NCBI RefSeq assembly: GCF_001005305.1
Contig: NZ_LBMH01000008.1
Coordinates: forward strand, 89,516 to 153,515
DNA length: 64,000 bases
DNA from: Kordia zhangzhouensis
Lineage (GTDB): Bacteria > Bacteroidota > Bacteroidia > Flavobacteriales > Flavobacteriaceae
Direction of reading: 5' to 3'
Shown here: one piece after another, positions 10,363 through 19,338 of the stretch
How positions within the stretch are numbered: the stretch's first letter is position 1
How the letters are laid out: each line of letters opens with the position of its first letter
Position numbers and translations under genes: made by a program
The notes under the pieces: generated by a model
The model's database searches: none
Told to the model about the DNA's origin: nothing
Seen by the model: only the letters and a program-made list of their open reading frames with translations

Positions 10363-11013
10363 ATGAAAAAAGCAATTTTAGGTGTTTTTTTAATGTTAGG
10401 TGTCTTTCAGCTAACAGCACAAGAAGATGTACAACAACAGCAAACGGATAGTAAAAAGTGGCAAGTAAGAGCTCGTTTTATTTCAGTAATTCCAAGTGAA
10501 AGTGCTTCTATTGAAGCAATTGGAGGCGATGTTTCTATTTCGACAGCATACGTTCCGGAGTTGGATTTTACTTATTTTTTCTCAAAAAACTGGGCAGCAG
10601 AGTTAATTTTAGCAACTACGAATCATGATGTAGAAGCTGTGAATACAGCTGCTGGTACTATAAATCTTGGAGATGTTTGGTTATTACCACCAACACTTAC
10701 ATTTCAATATCATTATCCGATAGGTAATTTTAAACCATATGTTGGTGCAGGAGTAAACTATACAATTTTTTATGGTGAAGATGAAGGACCTGTGGCAGAT
10801 GATGTGAGTTATGATAACAGTTTTGGGGTAGCTTTTCAAACAGGATTTGATTATGCTTTGAACGATACTTGGTTTTTGAACTTAGACGTTAAAAAAATAT
10901 TCCTTCAAACGGACGCAACTGTTAATGCAACTAGTGCGTTAGGTGCAACTGTAGGAGCTGATGTAGATATCAATCCATGGATTATTGGTGTAGGTTTTGG
11001 AATGAAGTTCTAA
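10363..11013 (+). CDS. OmpW family outer membrane protein
   Basis: A 216-residue protein with signal peptide (MKKAILGVFLMLGVFQLTAQ) and an eight-strand barrel pattern typical of OmpW: LDFTYFFSKNWAAELILATT, LLPPTLTFQYHYP, FKPYVGAGVNYTIFY and a C-terminal IIGVGFGMKF ending in aromatic Phe. OmpW proteins are small outer-membrane channels for hydrophobic or small polar molecules. ATG 10363 is chosen because the signal peptide begins there. A strong bidirectional terminator follows. Confidence 0.9.
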   Translation: MKKAILGVFLMLGVFQLTAQEDVQQQQTDSKKWQVRARFISVIPSESASIEAIGGDVSISTAYVPELDFTYFFSKNWAAELILATTNHDVEAVNTAAGTINLGDVWLLPPTLTFQYHYPIGNFKPYVGAGVNYTIFYGEDEGPVADDVSYDNSFGVAFQTGFDYALNDTWFLNLDVKKIFLQTDATVNATSALGATVGADVDINPWIIGVGFGMKF

Positions 11014-11033
11014 CACAAATTAATTGGTATAAA

Positions 11034-11064
11034 AAAAAGGATACTTAGTCTAAGTATCCTTTTT
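11034..11064. terminator. bidirectional Rho-independent terminator
   Basis: A perfect 14-bp stem (arms 11034-11047 and 11051-11064) with loop GTC has A and T runs on opposite sides, so it can stop both the OmpW gene and the convergent phosphatase gene. Confidence 0.9.
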
Positions 11065-11081
11065 CTTTTGCATGTATTTTT

Positions 11082-11603
11082 CTAATTAATCGTTAACAAT
11101 TGAACCGTTTTCACCTTTCCAGTGATTGTAACAATATATAGGTTTCCATTATTGTTATCTGCAATAGATTCGAATGTTTCGTTTTGTAATAATCGATTGG
11201 TTATAGCAGGAGTAGTATTGCTGTGACCAACAATAAGAACTGTTTTTCCTTTTGTTTCTTTTAAAAACTTATCAAGCTTCAAATTAAAAGGATCGTATAG
11301 TTCTATTTCTAGCTCATTTGCTTCAGCAGTAGGTTGTGCCGTTTGTAGCGTGCGTTGGTAATTGGTAGAGTAAACAGCATCAAATTTAACATTTTTAAAA
11401 ACTTCTGCCCAATACACAGCTCTGTTATTTCCTTGTTTTGTCAATTCAGGATCTTTATTTTGTTGATCGCTTCTATCTTTCTCTGCATGACGAATTAAGT
11501 AATAGGTTGAGGTAACGGCTTTTTTCTTTTTTTCTTTCACTTCTTGCGAAAAGCAATGAAAAGTAAAGAGTAAACTGAAAATTAATACAACGGTTTTCTT
11601 CAT
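11082..11603 (-). CDS. exported histidine phosphatase (SixA/PGAM-like)
   Basis: A 173-residue protein with a signal peptide (ending near CFSQE) and the histidine phosphatase fold: the catalytic RHAEK motif, YSTNYQRTLQTA, and GHSN with the second catalytic histidine. The substrate is unknown; the exported location argues against glycolytic mutase activity. It is 19 bases downstream of deoD on the same strand, so it may be read from the deoC-deoD transcript. Confidence 0.85.
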   Translation of the reverse strand: MKKTVVLIFSLLFTFHCFSQEVKEKKKKAVTSTYYLIRHAEKDRSDQQNKDPELTKQGNNRAVYWAEVFKNVKFDAVYSTNYQRTLQTAQPTAEANELEIELYDPFNLKLDKFLKETKGKTVLIVGHSNTTPAITNRLLQNETFESIADNNNGNLYIVTITGKVKTVQLLTIN

Positions 11604-11622
11604 CTGTAAATTTGTTTTTATG

Positions 11623-12321
11623 TTAGATGATGGCTAGTGCAATATCAATCATTTCTTTGAAAGTTTCGGCTCTTTCATCAGAAGTGGTTGTTTCATGCGT
11701 CACCAAACTATCAGAAATAGTCAATAAAGATAATGCTTTTACATTAAATCGTGCAGCTAATGTATATAAAGCAGCACTTTCCATTTCTACACAAAGCACT
11801 CCATATTTTGCCCATTTTTTATAATATTCAGGATTTTCTTGATAAAAAACATCACTAGTAAGAATGTTTCCTGCTTTAAAAGGAATATTTTTTTGAGTGG
11901 CAGCTTGCACAGCAGCTAAGAATAATTCTGAATCTGCGGTAGGAGCAAAATTTTCTCCATTAAAAGGGGAATCTGTAAAATTACTATTAGAAGAAGCAGC
12001 CATAGCAATGACAATATCGCGAATTTTCACCTCTTTTTGATATGAGCCAGCGCTTCCTACGCGAATTAATTTTTTAACATCATATTCGTTGATTAACTCG
12101 TGAGCATAAATACCAATGGAAGGTGCACCCATTCCAGTTCCTTGTACAGAAACAGGTTTCCCGTTAAAAGTTCCGGTGTAACCAAACATGCCGCGAACAT
12201 CATTGTATAATATAGGATCTTTTAAAAAGGTTTCAGCAATCCATTTGGCACGCATAGGATCACCAGGTAATAATACGGTTGGAGCAATTTCTCCTTTTTT
12301 GGCATTGATATGTATACTCAT
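11623..12321 (-). CDS. deoD: purine-nucleoside phosphorylase, DeoD type
   Basis: A 232-residue phosphorolytic enzyme splitting purine (deoxy)ribonucleosides into base and (deoxy)ribose-1-phosphate. Motifs: LLPGDPMRAKWIAE at the N-terminus, the phosphate-binding RVGSAGSY, the substrate-binding VEMESAALY and the catalytic-region TISDS. It starts three bases after deoC, so the two form a deoxynucleoside salvage operon. Confidence 0.95.
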   Translation of the reverse strand: MSIHINAKKGEIAPTVLLPGDPMRAKWIAETFLKDPILYNDVRGMFGYTGTFNGKPVSVQGTGMGAPSIGIYAHELINEYDVKKLIRVGSAGSYQKEVKIRDIVIAMAASSNSNFTDSPFNGENFAPTADSELFLAAVQAATQKNIPFKAGNILTSDVFYQENPEYYKKWAKYGVLCVEMESAALYTLAARFNVKALSLLTISDSLVTHETTTSDERAETFKEMIDIALAII

Positions 12322-12324
12322 AGT

Positions 12325-12990
12325 TTAGTAATTTTCTGTTGAAGAGGTTCCATTAACAATAGCGATTCCACTTGAAGTTCCTAATCTGGAAACACCAGCG
12401 TCAATATATTTTTTAGCAGTTTCAGCATCACGAATACCACCAGAAGCTTTCAGTTGTGCTTTTCCTTTTACAGCATTTTTCATCAGTTCAATATCTTGTA
12501 GAGTAGCGCCACCAGTTCCAAAACCAGTTGAGGTTTTTACAAAGTCAGCGCCTGCCGCAACTGCCAATTGACAAGCTTTTTCTTTTTCTTGTACTGTCAA
12601 ATAACAGGTTTCAATAATCACTTTAAGAATACTTTCTTGCGCTGCAAATTTCAGCCGATGAATCTCTTTTTTTACAGCGATTTCTTGTCCAGATTTTAAC
12701 CAACCAATATTGAGTACCATATCAAATTCACTAGCACCATCAAGCTTGGCACGTTCTAATTCGGCAACTTTAGCTTCGGTACTCATCGCTCCTAAAGGAA
12801 ATCCAATAACACTACACACAGCTACAGAAGTGTTAGGGAAAAGATATTCTTTAGCCAATTTTACATAGCAACTATTTACGCATACAGAGTGAAAATTGTA
12901 CGTTACAGCTTCGTCACAGAGTTTTTTGATATCTGAAATAGTTGCGGTAGCTTTTAAAAGTGTATGATCTATATATTGATTGATTTGCAT
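12325..12990 (-). CDS. deoC: deoxyribose-phosphate aldolase
   Basis: A 221-residue class I aldolase cleaving 2-deoxyribose-5-phosphate to glyceraldehyde-3-phosphate and acetaldehyde. It has NQYIDHTLLKATAT at the N-terminus, the Schiff-base lysine in FVKTSTGFG, and KASGGIRD supplying the second lysine. It is the first gene of the salvage operon with deoD. Acetaldehyde from this reaction could be a substrate for the aldehyde dehydrogenase at 50.6-52.1 kb, but nothing in sequence links them. Confidence 0.95.
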   Translation of the reverse strand: MQINQYIDHTLLKATATISDIKKLCDEAVTYNFHSVCVNSCYVKLAKEYLFPNTSVAVCSVIGFPLGAMSTEAKVAELERAKLDGASEFDMVLNIGWLKSGQEIAVKKEIHRLKFAAQESILKVIIETCYLTVQEKEKACQLAVAAGADFVKTSTGFGTGGATLQDIELMKNAVKGKAQLKASGGIRDAETAKKYIDAGVSRLGTSSGIAIVNGTSSTENY

Positions 12991-13048
12991 TACAATGTGT
13001 TTTAGCTGTAAAGATACAGAAAAAGCATTCTAACAAACCTGATACTTA

Positions 13049-13537
13049 TCAAGAAACCGTAGTCAAGCGTAATTTTTTTACACGCTCATCAAAACTATTT
13101 TCAGAAACGGGAAGAGCTACATTTTTAAACAAGTTCAAGAATTCAGAGTTATGTTCGTGTGCTTTTCCTTTTATAATGTTAAAGTGAATAAAAGAACTCC
13201 ACATTACTGATTTTAAGATAGATTTGTCTTCATTCCACATGCGAATTTCTACTTGTAGTTGCTTTTTGTCATATTTTAATAATTGCGAATCGATGGTAAC
13301 TGTTTCCATAACAAGAGCTGGTCGTAAGTAAGCAATTTGGTGCGCTCCAACAACCCAAGTAGTTCCAGTTTTTTTAGCATTGTCAAAAATATTGAGTCCG
13401 TAGTGTTCAATAAGTTGGTCCTCACGAGCATTGATAAGGTAGTCTAAATACTTGCTATTGTTTAAATGATTTAAAGGATCGCAATCTTGAAATCGAATTT
13501 TGGTTTTACTTTCTAAAATTTTTGGTAATGTATTCAT
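13049..13537 (-). CDS. acyl-CoA thioesterase (hotdog fold, 4HBT type)
   Basis: A 162-residue single-hotdog protein. RFQDCDPLNHLNNSKYLDY near the N-terminus is the catalytic-loop motif of 4-hydroxybenzoyl-CoA-type thioesterases. The acyl substrate is unknown. It starts 16 bases downstream of a palindromic operator that is repeated in front of the adjacent tetR gene, so the TetR protein very likely controls it. A link to fatty acyl-CoA sensing is an inference. Confidence 0.8.
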   Translation of the reverse strand: MNTLPKILESKTKIRFQDCDPLNHLNNSKYLDYLINAREDQLIEHYGLNIFDNAKKTGTTWVVGAHQIAYLRPALVMETVTIDSQLLKYDKKQLQVEIRMWNEDKSILKSVMWSSFIHFNIIKGKAHEHNSEFLNLFKNVALPVSENSFDERVKKLRLTTVS

Positions 13538-13552
13538 AGTCTCTTGTTTTTT

Positions 13553-13566
13553 ATACCGATTGGTAT
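13553..13566. promoter_or_regulatory. TetR operator copy 1
   Basis: ATACCGATTGGTAT, an inverted repeat (ATACC/GGTAT), lies 16 bases before the thioesterase ATG. It is the exact reverse complement of the site at 14204-14217 in front of tetR. Confidence 0.8.
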
Positions 13567-13585
13567 TTTTTATTGTAAAAAAATG

Positions 13586-14182
13586 TTAGGCTCGTAATTC
13601 TGTATTAATCATTTTATCTATTTGATTCATTGTATCTTGAATATAAAAGTCATCGTCCATTGTGTATGCCATAAAAATGGCTCCTTGTATCATAGTATCA
13701 ATACGCTTAGCTGTATACATGGCATTTATTTCGGTAGAAATTTCTCCAATTTCAATTCCTTCTTCAATAATACTAGCTAATTGGTCTTGTATTCGTTGTA
13801 TAATGATTCGTACTTTTTCAAGTAATAAACTATTTTGATGATTGGCATCAACACCTATATTCAAAATAGGACAACCTCCCATTTTGTTGGTGTAGCGATA
13901 GTAATTGCGATAAAAATCAGAGATGAGTAATAATTTTTCAATAGGTGAATCGCTTTGATTCATGTGTTGCACCAATTCTTTCATTAGGCGTTTTACCATA
14001 AACTTAAAGGATGCAATAGCAAGTTCTTCTTTGTTTTTAAAGTTGCCGTAAATCGCTCCTTTAGTTAATCCAGTAGCTTGCGTTAGGTCTGAAATACTCG
14101 TTGCTGCGTACCCATTTTTATTAAAAATTGGAGCAACCGTTTCTACAATATAGGCAGCCGTTTTTTCTGCTTTAGTTTTCAT
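13586..14182 (-). CDS. TetR family transcriptional regulator
   Basis: A 198-residue repressor. The N-terminal helix-turn-helix reads AATSISDLTQATGLTKGAIY with GNFKNKEELAIASF, a standard TetR DNA-binding block. The C-terminal domain (about 50-198) would bind a ligand and contains PILNIGVDANH. ATG 14182 is preferred over the GTG at 14185. An operator lies 21 bases upstream (autoregulation) and a second precedes the downstream thioesterase gene. Ligand unknown; an acyl-CoA is an inference from the neighbour. Confidence 0.9.
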   Translation of the reverse strand: MKTKAEKTAAYIVETVAPIFNKNGYAATSISDLTQATGLTKGAIYGNFKNKEELAIASFKFMVKRLMKELVQHMNQSDSPIEKLLLISDFYRNYYRYTNKMGGCPILNIGVDANHQNSLLLEKVRIIIQRIQDQLASIIEEGIEIGEISTEINAMYTAKRIDTMIQGAIFMAYTMDDDFYIQDTMNQIDKMINTELRA

Positions 14183-14203
14183 CACTTCAAATATATAAAA
14201 AAT

Positions 14204-14217
14204 ATACCAATCGGTAT
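14204..14217. promoter_or_regulatory. TetR operator copy 2
   Basis: ATACCAATCGGTAT just upstream of tetR is the exact reverse complement of the site at 13553-13566. The pair marks this as the binding sequence of the encoded repressor. Confidence 0.8.
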
Positions 14218-14321
14218 AAAAAAATGCAAGTATAGTAAAAACGTAGTGTAAGTATTGTTTTTAAGTACTGTTAAATAGTTGGTATTTAGTACATTTAATT
14301 CATGTATACACAAAAATAACT

Positions 14322-14528
14322 ATGAAAAAAAGAAATTTTCCAGCAACATTATACTTGCATAAAAATGTAATTGCTAGTTTGGATTGTCATGTATTAGTTG
14401 GAGGAATTGTATATCCAAATGAAAATCCAACAACTGTTGATAATTCTCTTGGAAAGAAAAGTACTTGTCCTGTAGAAACATGTACATGTACTGATGCTTT
14501 TACAAATTGCGAACCTATACGTATATAA
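14322..14528 (+). CDS. RiPP precursor peptide, class I lanthipeptide-like, isolated
   Basis: A 68-residue peptide with a leader of the Bacteroidota class I type: MKKRNFPATLYLHKNVIASL, then DCHVLVGG, a Gly-Gly cleavage site at about residues 27-28. The core of about 40 residues carries four cysteines in STCPVETCTCTDAFTNC and several Thr/Ser for possible thioether formation. No lanthipeptide dehydratase, cyclase or exporter gene is nearby. It is monocistronic and followed by two terminators. Related leaders occur in the four-gene cluster at 20.6-21.5 kb. Confidence 0.75.
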   Translation: MKKRNFPATLYLHKNVIASLDCHVLVGGIVYPNENPTTVDNSLGKKSTCPVETCTCTDAFTNCEPIRI

Positions 14529-14537
14529 AAACCATAC

Positions 14538-14576
14538 AAAGAGGAAAGATAGTACAGAAAAACGATTTCCTCTTTT
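14538..14576 (+). terminator. terminator after isolated RiPP precursor
   Basis: A 10-bp perfect stem AAAGAGGAAA / TTTCCTCTTT, with an 18-base loop, ends in a T-rich tract ten bases after the precursor stop codon. Confidence 0.7.
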
Positions 14577-14626
14577 CTAACAATTGTTAGTAGTCGAATT
14601 ATAAATTTTGAGTTAGTTAAGGGAAG

Positions 14627-14665
14627 GATAGAAATACATGTTCGCATGTGTTTCTATCTTTTTTT
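14627..14665 (+). terminator. second, stronger terminator with TTCG loop
   Basis: Arms 14627-14640 and 14645-14658 form a 14-bp stem with one G-T pair, closed by a TTCG tetraloop and followed by eight T residues. It is a textbook intrinsic terminator 50 bases beyond the previous one. Confidence 0.9.
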
Positions 14666-14730
14666 CTGATACGAGTTTTTTTGTATCATGTGTGATGTAA
14701 AGTTTTGTAAAGTAAAAGGTTGAGGCATTT

Positions 14731-15822
14731 TTATTGTAGTGCGACACTATACAATTTCATAGTTTGTAATTTTCCTTTTAGTTCATGTGTGCCTAAAGGA
14801 GAAACCAAAAATTCTACGTTTAAATTGAGTTTTTCTATTAAATCTTCTGAGATTAAAATATCCACATTTAAGCTGTTGCATAGCGCTTGAATACGAGCGG
14901 CAGCATTGAGTACATCTCCTGTAAATATGATTTCTTTTTTAAGAGTTCCAATTTCACCAGTTGTAACAGTTCCAACATGGAATCCAGCTTTAAATTTTGG
15001 AAAAACATTGAATTCTTCTTGAAACGTTTCTTGATTATCAAATAAATCTTGTTTCATCTTAAAAAAACAACGCACACAATTATTATTCTTTATTCCGTTG
15101 TTGAGTTTCCAAGAAACAACCATTTCATCTCCAACGTATTGGTAAATTTCTCCAGAAGAATCAATTACGGCGTCAGATAGTATGCGATAGTATTCTTTTA
15201 GTAGCTTAAAATAAGTTGCATCTCCTAATTGTTCAGCGATTGTAGTGGATGATTTCATGTCTAAAAACATAAAAATACGTTGTTCTTGTTTAGGTTTGTG
15301 ATATTTACCTGTTATGAAATTTACTAAAATTCCATGTCCTATATTTTCGCTTATTTCTGCATAAAAAAGAGAAAAACCTAACGAAACAAACATTTGAAAA
15401 CCTGTACTGAGAAAAGTAACGCTTTGTAAGTAGTCTGAAAATTTTTTCCAAACAAGATTGTCCAATATAGTTGTATTGAGTTCAATACTTGCCGCTAGCG
15501 GAAACATAATAACGATTATGAGGAATAGAAAGATAGAGTAGATGACTAGCTTTCCTATAATTTTTTTTAGAAAGCTACTTTTACTAAATAATCGATTCAA
15601 AAAAAGTAGCTCAATGACTCCTATCAATATGCCTACAAAAGTCACAGCTATAGTAGCAAATATAAAGACTTGCCAATCGATTTCAATGACTCCTTTAGGG
15701 CGATAATCATAATCTTTGGTGGCAGCAAATTCTACTAATAGGAAAATCATTCCAAAGAGCAACCATATCACACCAAATGGGAGAATTTGAACAATATTTC
15801 TTTTTTGTTTTTGTGAAAGCAT
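14731..15822 (-). CDS. membrane class III adenylate/guanylate cyclase
   Basis: A 363-residue protein with four or more hydrophobic helices in the first 155 residues (for example LPFGVIWLLFGMIFLLVE and VFIFATIAVTFVGILIGV) and a C-terminal class III cyclase domain. Metal-binding aspartates are in FLDMKSST and YVGDEMV; the distal region has FTGDVLNAAARIQALC. Product (cAMP or cGMP) cannot be read with confidence. The start is ATG 15822. A set of inverted AGTTC repeats at 15973-15997 lies upstream and may regulate it. Confidence 0.85.
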   Translation of the reverse strand: MLSQKQKRNIVQILPFGVIWLLFGMIFLLVEFAATKDYDYRPKGVIEIDWQVFIFATIAVTFVGILIGVIELLFLNRLFSKSSFLKKIIGKLVIYSIFLFLIIVIMFPLAASIELNTTILDNLVWKKFSDYLQSVTFLSTGFQMFVSLGFSLFYAEISENIGHGILVNFITGKYHKPKQEQRIFMFLDMKSSTTIAEQLGDATYFKLLKEYYRILSDAVIDSSGEIYQYVGDEMVVSWKLNNGIKNNNCVRCFFKMKQDLFDNQETFQEEFNVFPKFKAGFHVGTVTTGEIGTLKKEIIFTGDVLNAAARIQALCNSLNVDILISEDLIEKLNLNVEFLVSPLGTHELKGKLQTMKLYSVALQ

Positions 15823-15972
15823 TTATTGTACGATGGATGATTTTTTAAAGCTAGAAGAAACCAAGATAAAATCAAAGTTTTGTTTGAACTGTTTACTTCA
15901 ATAATTCTCAAAACTTTAACTTTTGGTTGTAAAATAAAGCTTTTCAGAATCCGTTTGTATAATGAATCTTGT

Positions 15973-15997
15973 AGTTCAAGAACTATATATATAGTTC
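15973..15997. promoter_or_regulatory. overlapping inverted AGTTC repeats
   Basis: AGTTC-AA-GAACT is immediately followed by a perfect 18-base palindrome, GAACTATATATATAGTTC (15980-15997), sharing the central GAACT. It lies about 150 bases upstream of the cyclase gene and looks like a multi-half-site operator or an AT-rich cruciform. Confidence 0.4.
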
Positions 15998-16015
15998 CTG
16001 TCTTTGTTAGTAAAC

Positions 16016-16047
16016 AACAAGAGCAGCTTACAAAAGCTGCTCTTGTT
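16016..16047 (-). terminator. clpB terminator
   Basis: AACAAGAGCAGCTT and AAGCTGCTCTTGTT form a perfect 14-bp stem around ACAA, 20 bases past the clpB stop on the minus strand. Confidence 0.85.
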
Positions 16048-16066
16048 TATTAAATGAAGTATTCAT

Positions 16067-18667
16067 TTAGTTTTCGATTAAATCTGTTTGATTTCTAAAA
16101 ACGAGTTCATCGTTAAATTCATCAAGTAAAATAATACTATCTACAGTAACTTTTCCACCGAGAATTTCTTTAGAAAGTTCATTTAACACTTTTCGTTGTA
16201 TTACACGTTTTACTGGTCGCGCTCCAAATTGCGGATCGTATCCTTGTTGAGCTAAGTATGAAACCGCTTCTTCTGTGGCATCTAATGTAATTTGTTGTTT
16301 AGCTAACATTTTAATCACATTTTTCAACTGCAATCGTACAATTTCTTTGATGTTTTCTTGCGAAAGCGGCGTAAACATTACAATGTCATCAATACGGTTT
16401 AAAAATTCAGGTCGAACCGTTTGTTTTAACAATCCTAATACTTCTACTTTGGCAGCTTCTGTAGCACTATACAAGTCTTGCATTGCTTTAAATTTCTCTT
16501 CAATTATATGACTTCCCATATTTGAAGTCATAATGATGATAGTATTTTTAAAGTCTGCCACGCGTCCTTTATTGTCAGTCAAACGTCCTTCGTCTAATAC
16601 TTGCAATAATATATTGAAGGTATCTGGATGCGCTTTTTCAATTTCGTCTAATAATATTACAGAGTATGGTTTGCGTCGCACTGCTTCCGTAAGTTGTCCT
16701 CCTTCATCATATCCTACATATCCAGGAGGTGCGCCCACCAATCGACTAACTGAATGAGATTCTTGATATTCGCTCATATCAATTCGAGTCATTGCGTTTT
16801 CATCATCAAACAAATAGGAGGCAAGTGCTTTTGCTAATTCTGTCTTTCCGACACCAGTTGTTCCTAAGAATAAGAAAGATCCTATGGGACGATTTGCATC
16901 TTGTAATCCCGCACGACTTCTACGAACGGCATCAGAAACTGCTGTAATAGCTTCTTCTTGTCCAACTACACGTTTGTGCAATTCTTTTTCAAGTTGAAGC
17001 AATTTTTCTCGTTCACTCTGTAGCATTTTAGTCACTGGAATACCTGTCCACTTTGCTACAACTTCTGCAACATCTTCATTTGTTACTTCTTCCTTGATTA
17101 ATGCATTTTCTTCTTGTGCATCGAGCTCTTTTTGTAAAGCATCAAGTTTGGCTTGTGTTTCTTTGATTTTTCCATAGCGTAATTCTGCAACCTTTCCATA
17201 ATTTCCTTCACGTTCAGCTCGTTCAGCTTCAGCTTTATAATTTTCGATAGCTTCTTTGGTAGCTTGTACATTGTCAACGATATCTTTTTCAGATTGCCAC
17301 TTTGCAAAAATCTCATTTCGCTCTTCTTTCAAGTTTGCCAACTCAAGATTCAAAGCTTTTAATTTAGCTTCATCGTTTTCACGTTTAATAGCTTCAATTT
17401 CAATTTCCAATTGCATGATACGTCTGTCAAGTACATCTAAATCTTCAGGTTTAGAGTTAATTTCCATGCGTAATTTAGACGCAGCTTCATCAATAAGATC
17501 AATAGCTTTGTCTGGTAAAAATCGATTTGTAATATATCGCTGTGACAACTCTACTGCGGCAATGATGGCTTCGTCTTTGATACGAACTTTATGGTGTGTT
17601 TCATATTTTTCTTTGATTCCTCTCAAAATAGAAATTGCACTTTCTGTATCGGGTTCGTTGACCATGATTTTTTGAAAACGACGTTCCAATGCTTTGTCTT
17701 GTTCAAAATATTTTTGATATTCGTTTAAGGTCGTTGCTCCAATGGCTCTAAGCTCACCACGAGCTAAGGCAGGTTTTAAGATGTTTGCAGCATCCATAGC
17801 TCCTTGTCCGCCACCTGCACCTACTAACGTGTGAATTTCATCAATAAACAGCACAATGTCACCATCTGCGGAAGTAACTTCTTTAATGACTGCTTTTAAA
17901 CGCTCTTCAAATTCTCCTTTAAATTTTGCACCGGCTATCAATGCTCCCATATCTAAAGAATAAATTTGCTTATCCTTTAAGTTTTCAGGTACATCTCCCT
18001 GAATAATTCGGTGTGCCATTCCTTCTGCAATCGCCGTTTTACCAACACCAGGTTCTCCAACTAAGATTGGATTGTTTTTGGTTCTACGAGAGAGAATTTG
18101 TAAAACTCTCCGAATTTCTTCATCGCGACCAATCACTGGATCTAGTTTACCATCATTTGCTAATTGGTTTAAGTTTTTTGCATATTTATTTAAAGAATTA
18201 TAAGTGTCTTCTGCTGTAGCAGAAGTCACACGCTCTCCTTTACGTAACTCTTGAATCGCAGTTTTTAGCTCTTTTTCTGTAACTCCTTGATCTTTTAATA
18301 TTTGTGATATTTTACTATTGGATTTAAAAATTGCTAAAATTAAATGCGAGGTAGATACAAATTCATCATTCATTTCTTTGGCAATGATGTTGGCATCCGT
18401 GAGTGTTTTTCCTGCATTTTGTGACAACATGATATTGCCACCACTCACTTTTGGAAAGCTTTGTAAAGTACTTTCTAAAATTTGCGTTAATAAGGTTACA
18501 TTTACGTTCAACTTTTTTAAAAGGAACGGTAGTACATTATCATCAACTTCCATGATCGCTTTGAATAAGTGTTCATTTTCTATTTGTTGATGACCATATG
18601 TTTGTGTCAATTGCTGTGCTTGTTGTACAGCTTCTTGTGATTTTATGGTATAATTATTAAAATTCAT
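16067..18667 (-). CDS. clpB: ATP-dependent chaperone ClpB
   Basis: An 866-residue Hsp100 disaggregase that works with DnaK to resolubilise aggregates. It has the N-terminal Clp repeats, first AAA domain with GEPGVGKT and [13 protein letters not shown], a coiled-coil middle domain (about 405-530) with the charged [17 protein letters not shown] stretch, and a second AAA domain with [19 protein letters not shown] and the sensor-2 motif GARPVKR. The middle domain separates it from ClpA/ClpC. Possible heat-shock promoter motifs lie upstream around 18730-18772. Divergent from ytxJ. Confidence 0.97.
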   Translation of the reverse strand: MNFNNYTIKSQEAVQQAQQLTQTYGHQQIENEHLFKAIMEVDDNVLPFLLKKLNVNVTLLTQILESTLQSFPKVSGGNIMLSQNAGKTLTDANIIAKEMNDEFVSTSHLILAIFKSNSKISQILKDQGVTEKELKTAIQELRKGERVTSATAEDTYNSLNKYAKNLNQLANDGKLDPVIGRDEEIRRVLQILSRRTKNNPILVGEPGVGKTAIAEGMAHRIIQGDVPENLKDKQIYSLDMGALIAGAKFKGEFEERLKAVIKEVTSADGDIVLFIDEIHTLVGAGGGQGAMDAANILKPALARGELRAIGATTLNEYQKYFEQDKALERRFQKIMVNEPDTESAISILRGIKEKYETHHKVRIKDEAIIAAVELSQRYITNRFLPDKAIDLIDEAASKLRMEINSKPEDLDVLDRRIMQLEIEIEAIKRENDEAKLKALNLELANLKEERNEIFAKWQSEKDIVDNVQATKEAIENYKAEAERAEREGNYGKVAELRYGKIKETQAKLDALQKELDAQEENALIKEEVTNEDVAEVVAKWTGIPVTKMLQSEREKLLQLEKELHKRVVGQEEAITAVSDAVRRSRAGLQDANRPIGSFLFLGTTGVGKTELAKALASYLFDDENAMTRIDMSEYQESHSVSRLVGAPPGYVGYDEGGQLTEAVRRKPYSVILLDEIEKAHPDTFNILLQVLDEGRLTDNKGRVADFKNTIIIMTSNMGSHIIEEKFKAMQDLYSATEAAKVEVLGLLKQTVRPEFLNRIDDIVMFTPLSQENIKEIVRLQLKNVIKMLAKQQITLDATEEAVSYLAQQGYDPQFGARPVKRVIQRKVLNELSKEILGGKVTVDSIILLDEFNDELVFRNQTDLIEN

Positions 18668-18827
18668 AGCGTATAGTTATCTGATTTTTTTGATAATTTT
18701 ACAATTCTTATTCCAATTGAGAATACAAGACAAAATGGCGGTTAACTTACCTGTTTTTAAGACATTTTGACATTTGTGCAAGTTTGTAAGTTTACGGTCG
18801 ACATATATTATAAAGTTATAGATACTT

Positions 18828-19223
18828 ATGGGAATATTCAATAAAATATTTGGTACTAGTAATACTTCAGAAACGCCTATGCCTTCTAATATACAATGGT
18901 TGCCACTGACAGATATTTCGCAATTGGAAACTATTGTGGAAGCGTCTAAAACCTTGCCTATCGCAATTTTTAAGCACAGCACGCGATGTGGGATTAGTAG
19001 GATGGTAATTAAACAGTTTGAACAATCTTTTCCTTTAGAAAAGCATCAAATGAGAGTGTATTATTTGGATTTGTTAAATTATCGGTCTATTTCTGATGAA
19101 GTAGCAGCTCGTTTTCAGGTATGGCATGAAAGCCCTCAATTAATCGTTATAAAGAATGGGGAAACTGTAGCACATGCTTCGCATAGTCAGATTAATACAG
19201 TAAATTTAGAACAATTTTTATAA
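18828..19223 (+). CDS. ytxJ: bacillithiol system protein YtxJ
   Basis: A 131-residue monothiol thioredoxin-fold protein. IFKHSTRCGISRMV carries the single active-site cysteine typical of YtxJ, with the cis-proline region ESPQLIVIKNGE further on. YtxJ is associated with bacillithiol, the low-molecular-weight thiol used by many Bacteroidota, and probably removes it from protein disulfides; the enzymatic role is from family knowledge. It is a single gene divergent from clpB, suggesting a stress-response setting. Confidence 0.88.
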   Translation: MGIFNKIFGTSNTSETPMPSNIQWLPLTDISQLETIVEASKTLPIAIFKHSTRCGISRMVIKQFEQSFPLEKHQMRVYYLDLLNYRSISDEVAARFQVWHESPQLIVIKNGETVAHASHSQINTVNLEQFL

Positions 19224-19338
19224 TCATTTTTTGTGTAGTTTCATAAGAATTAAGAGTTTTTTAAGAAAGATTTTACGTTCTTGTTTGTATCTTGAAGGAT
19301 ATCAATCAATCAAAAATCGTTGTTAAAAACCACTGCCA

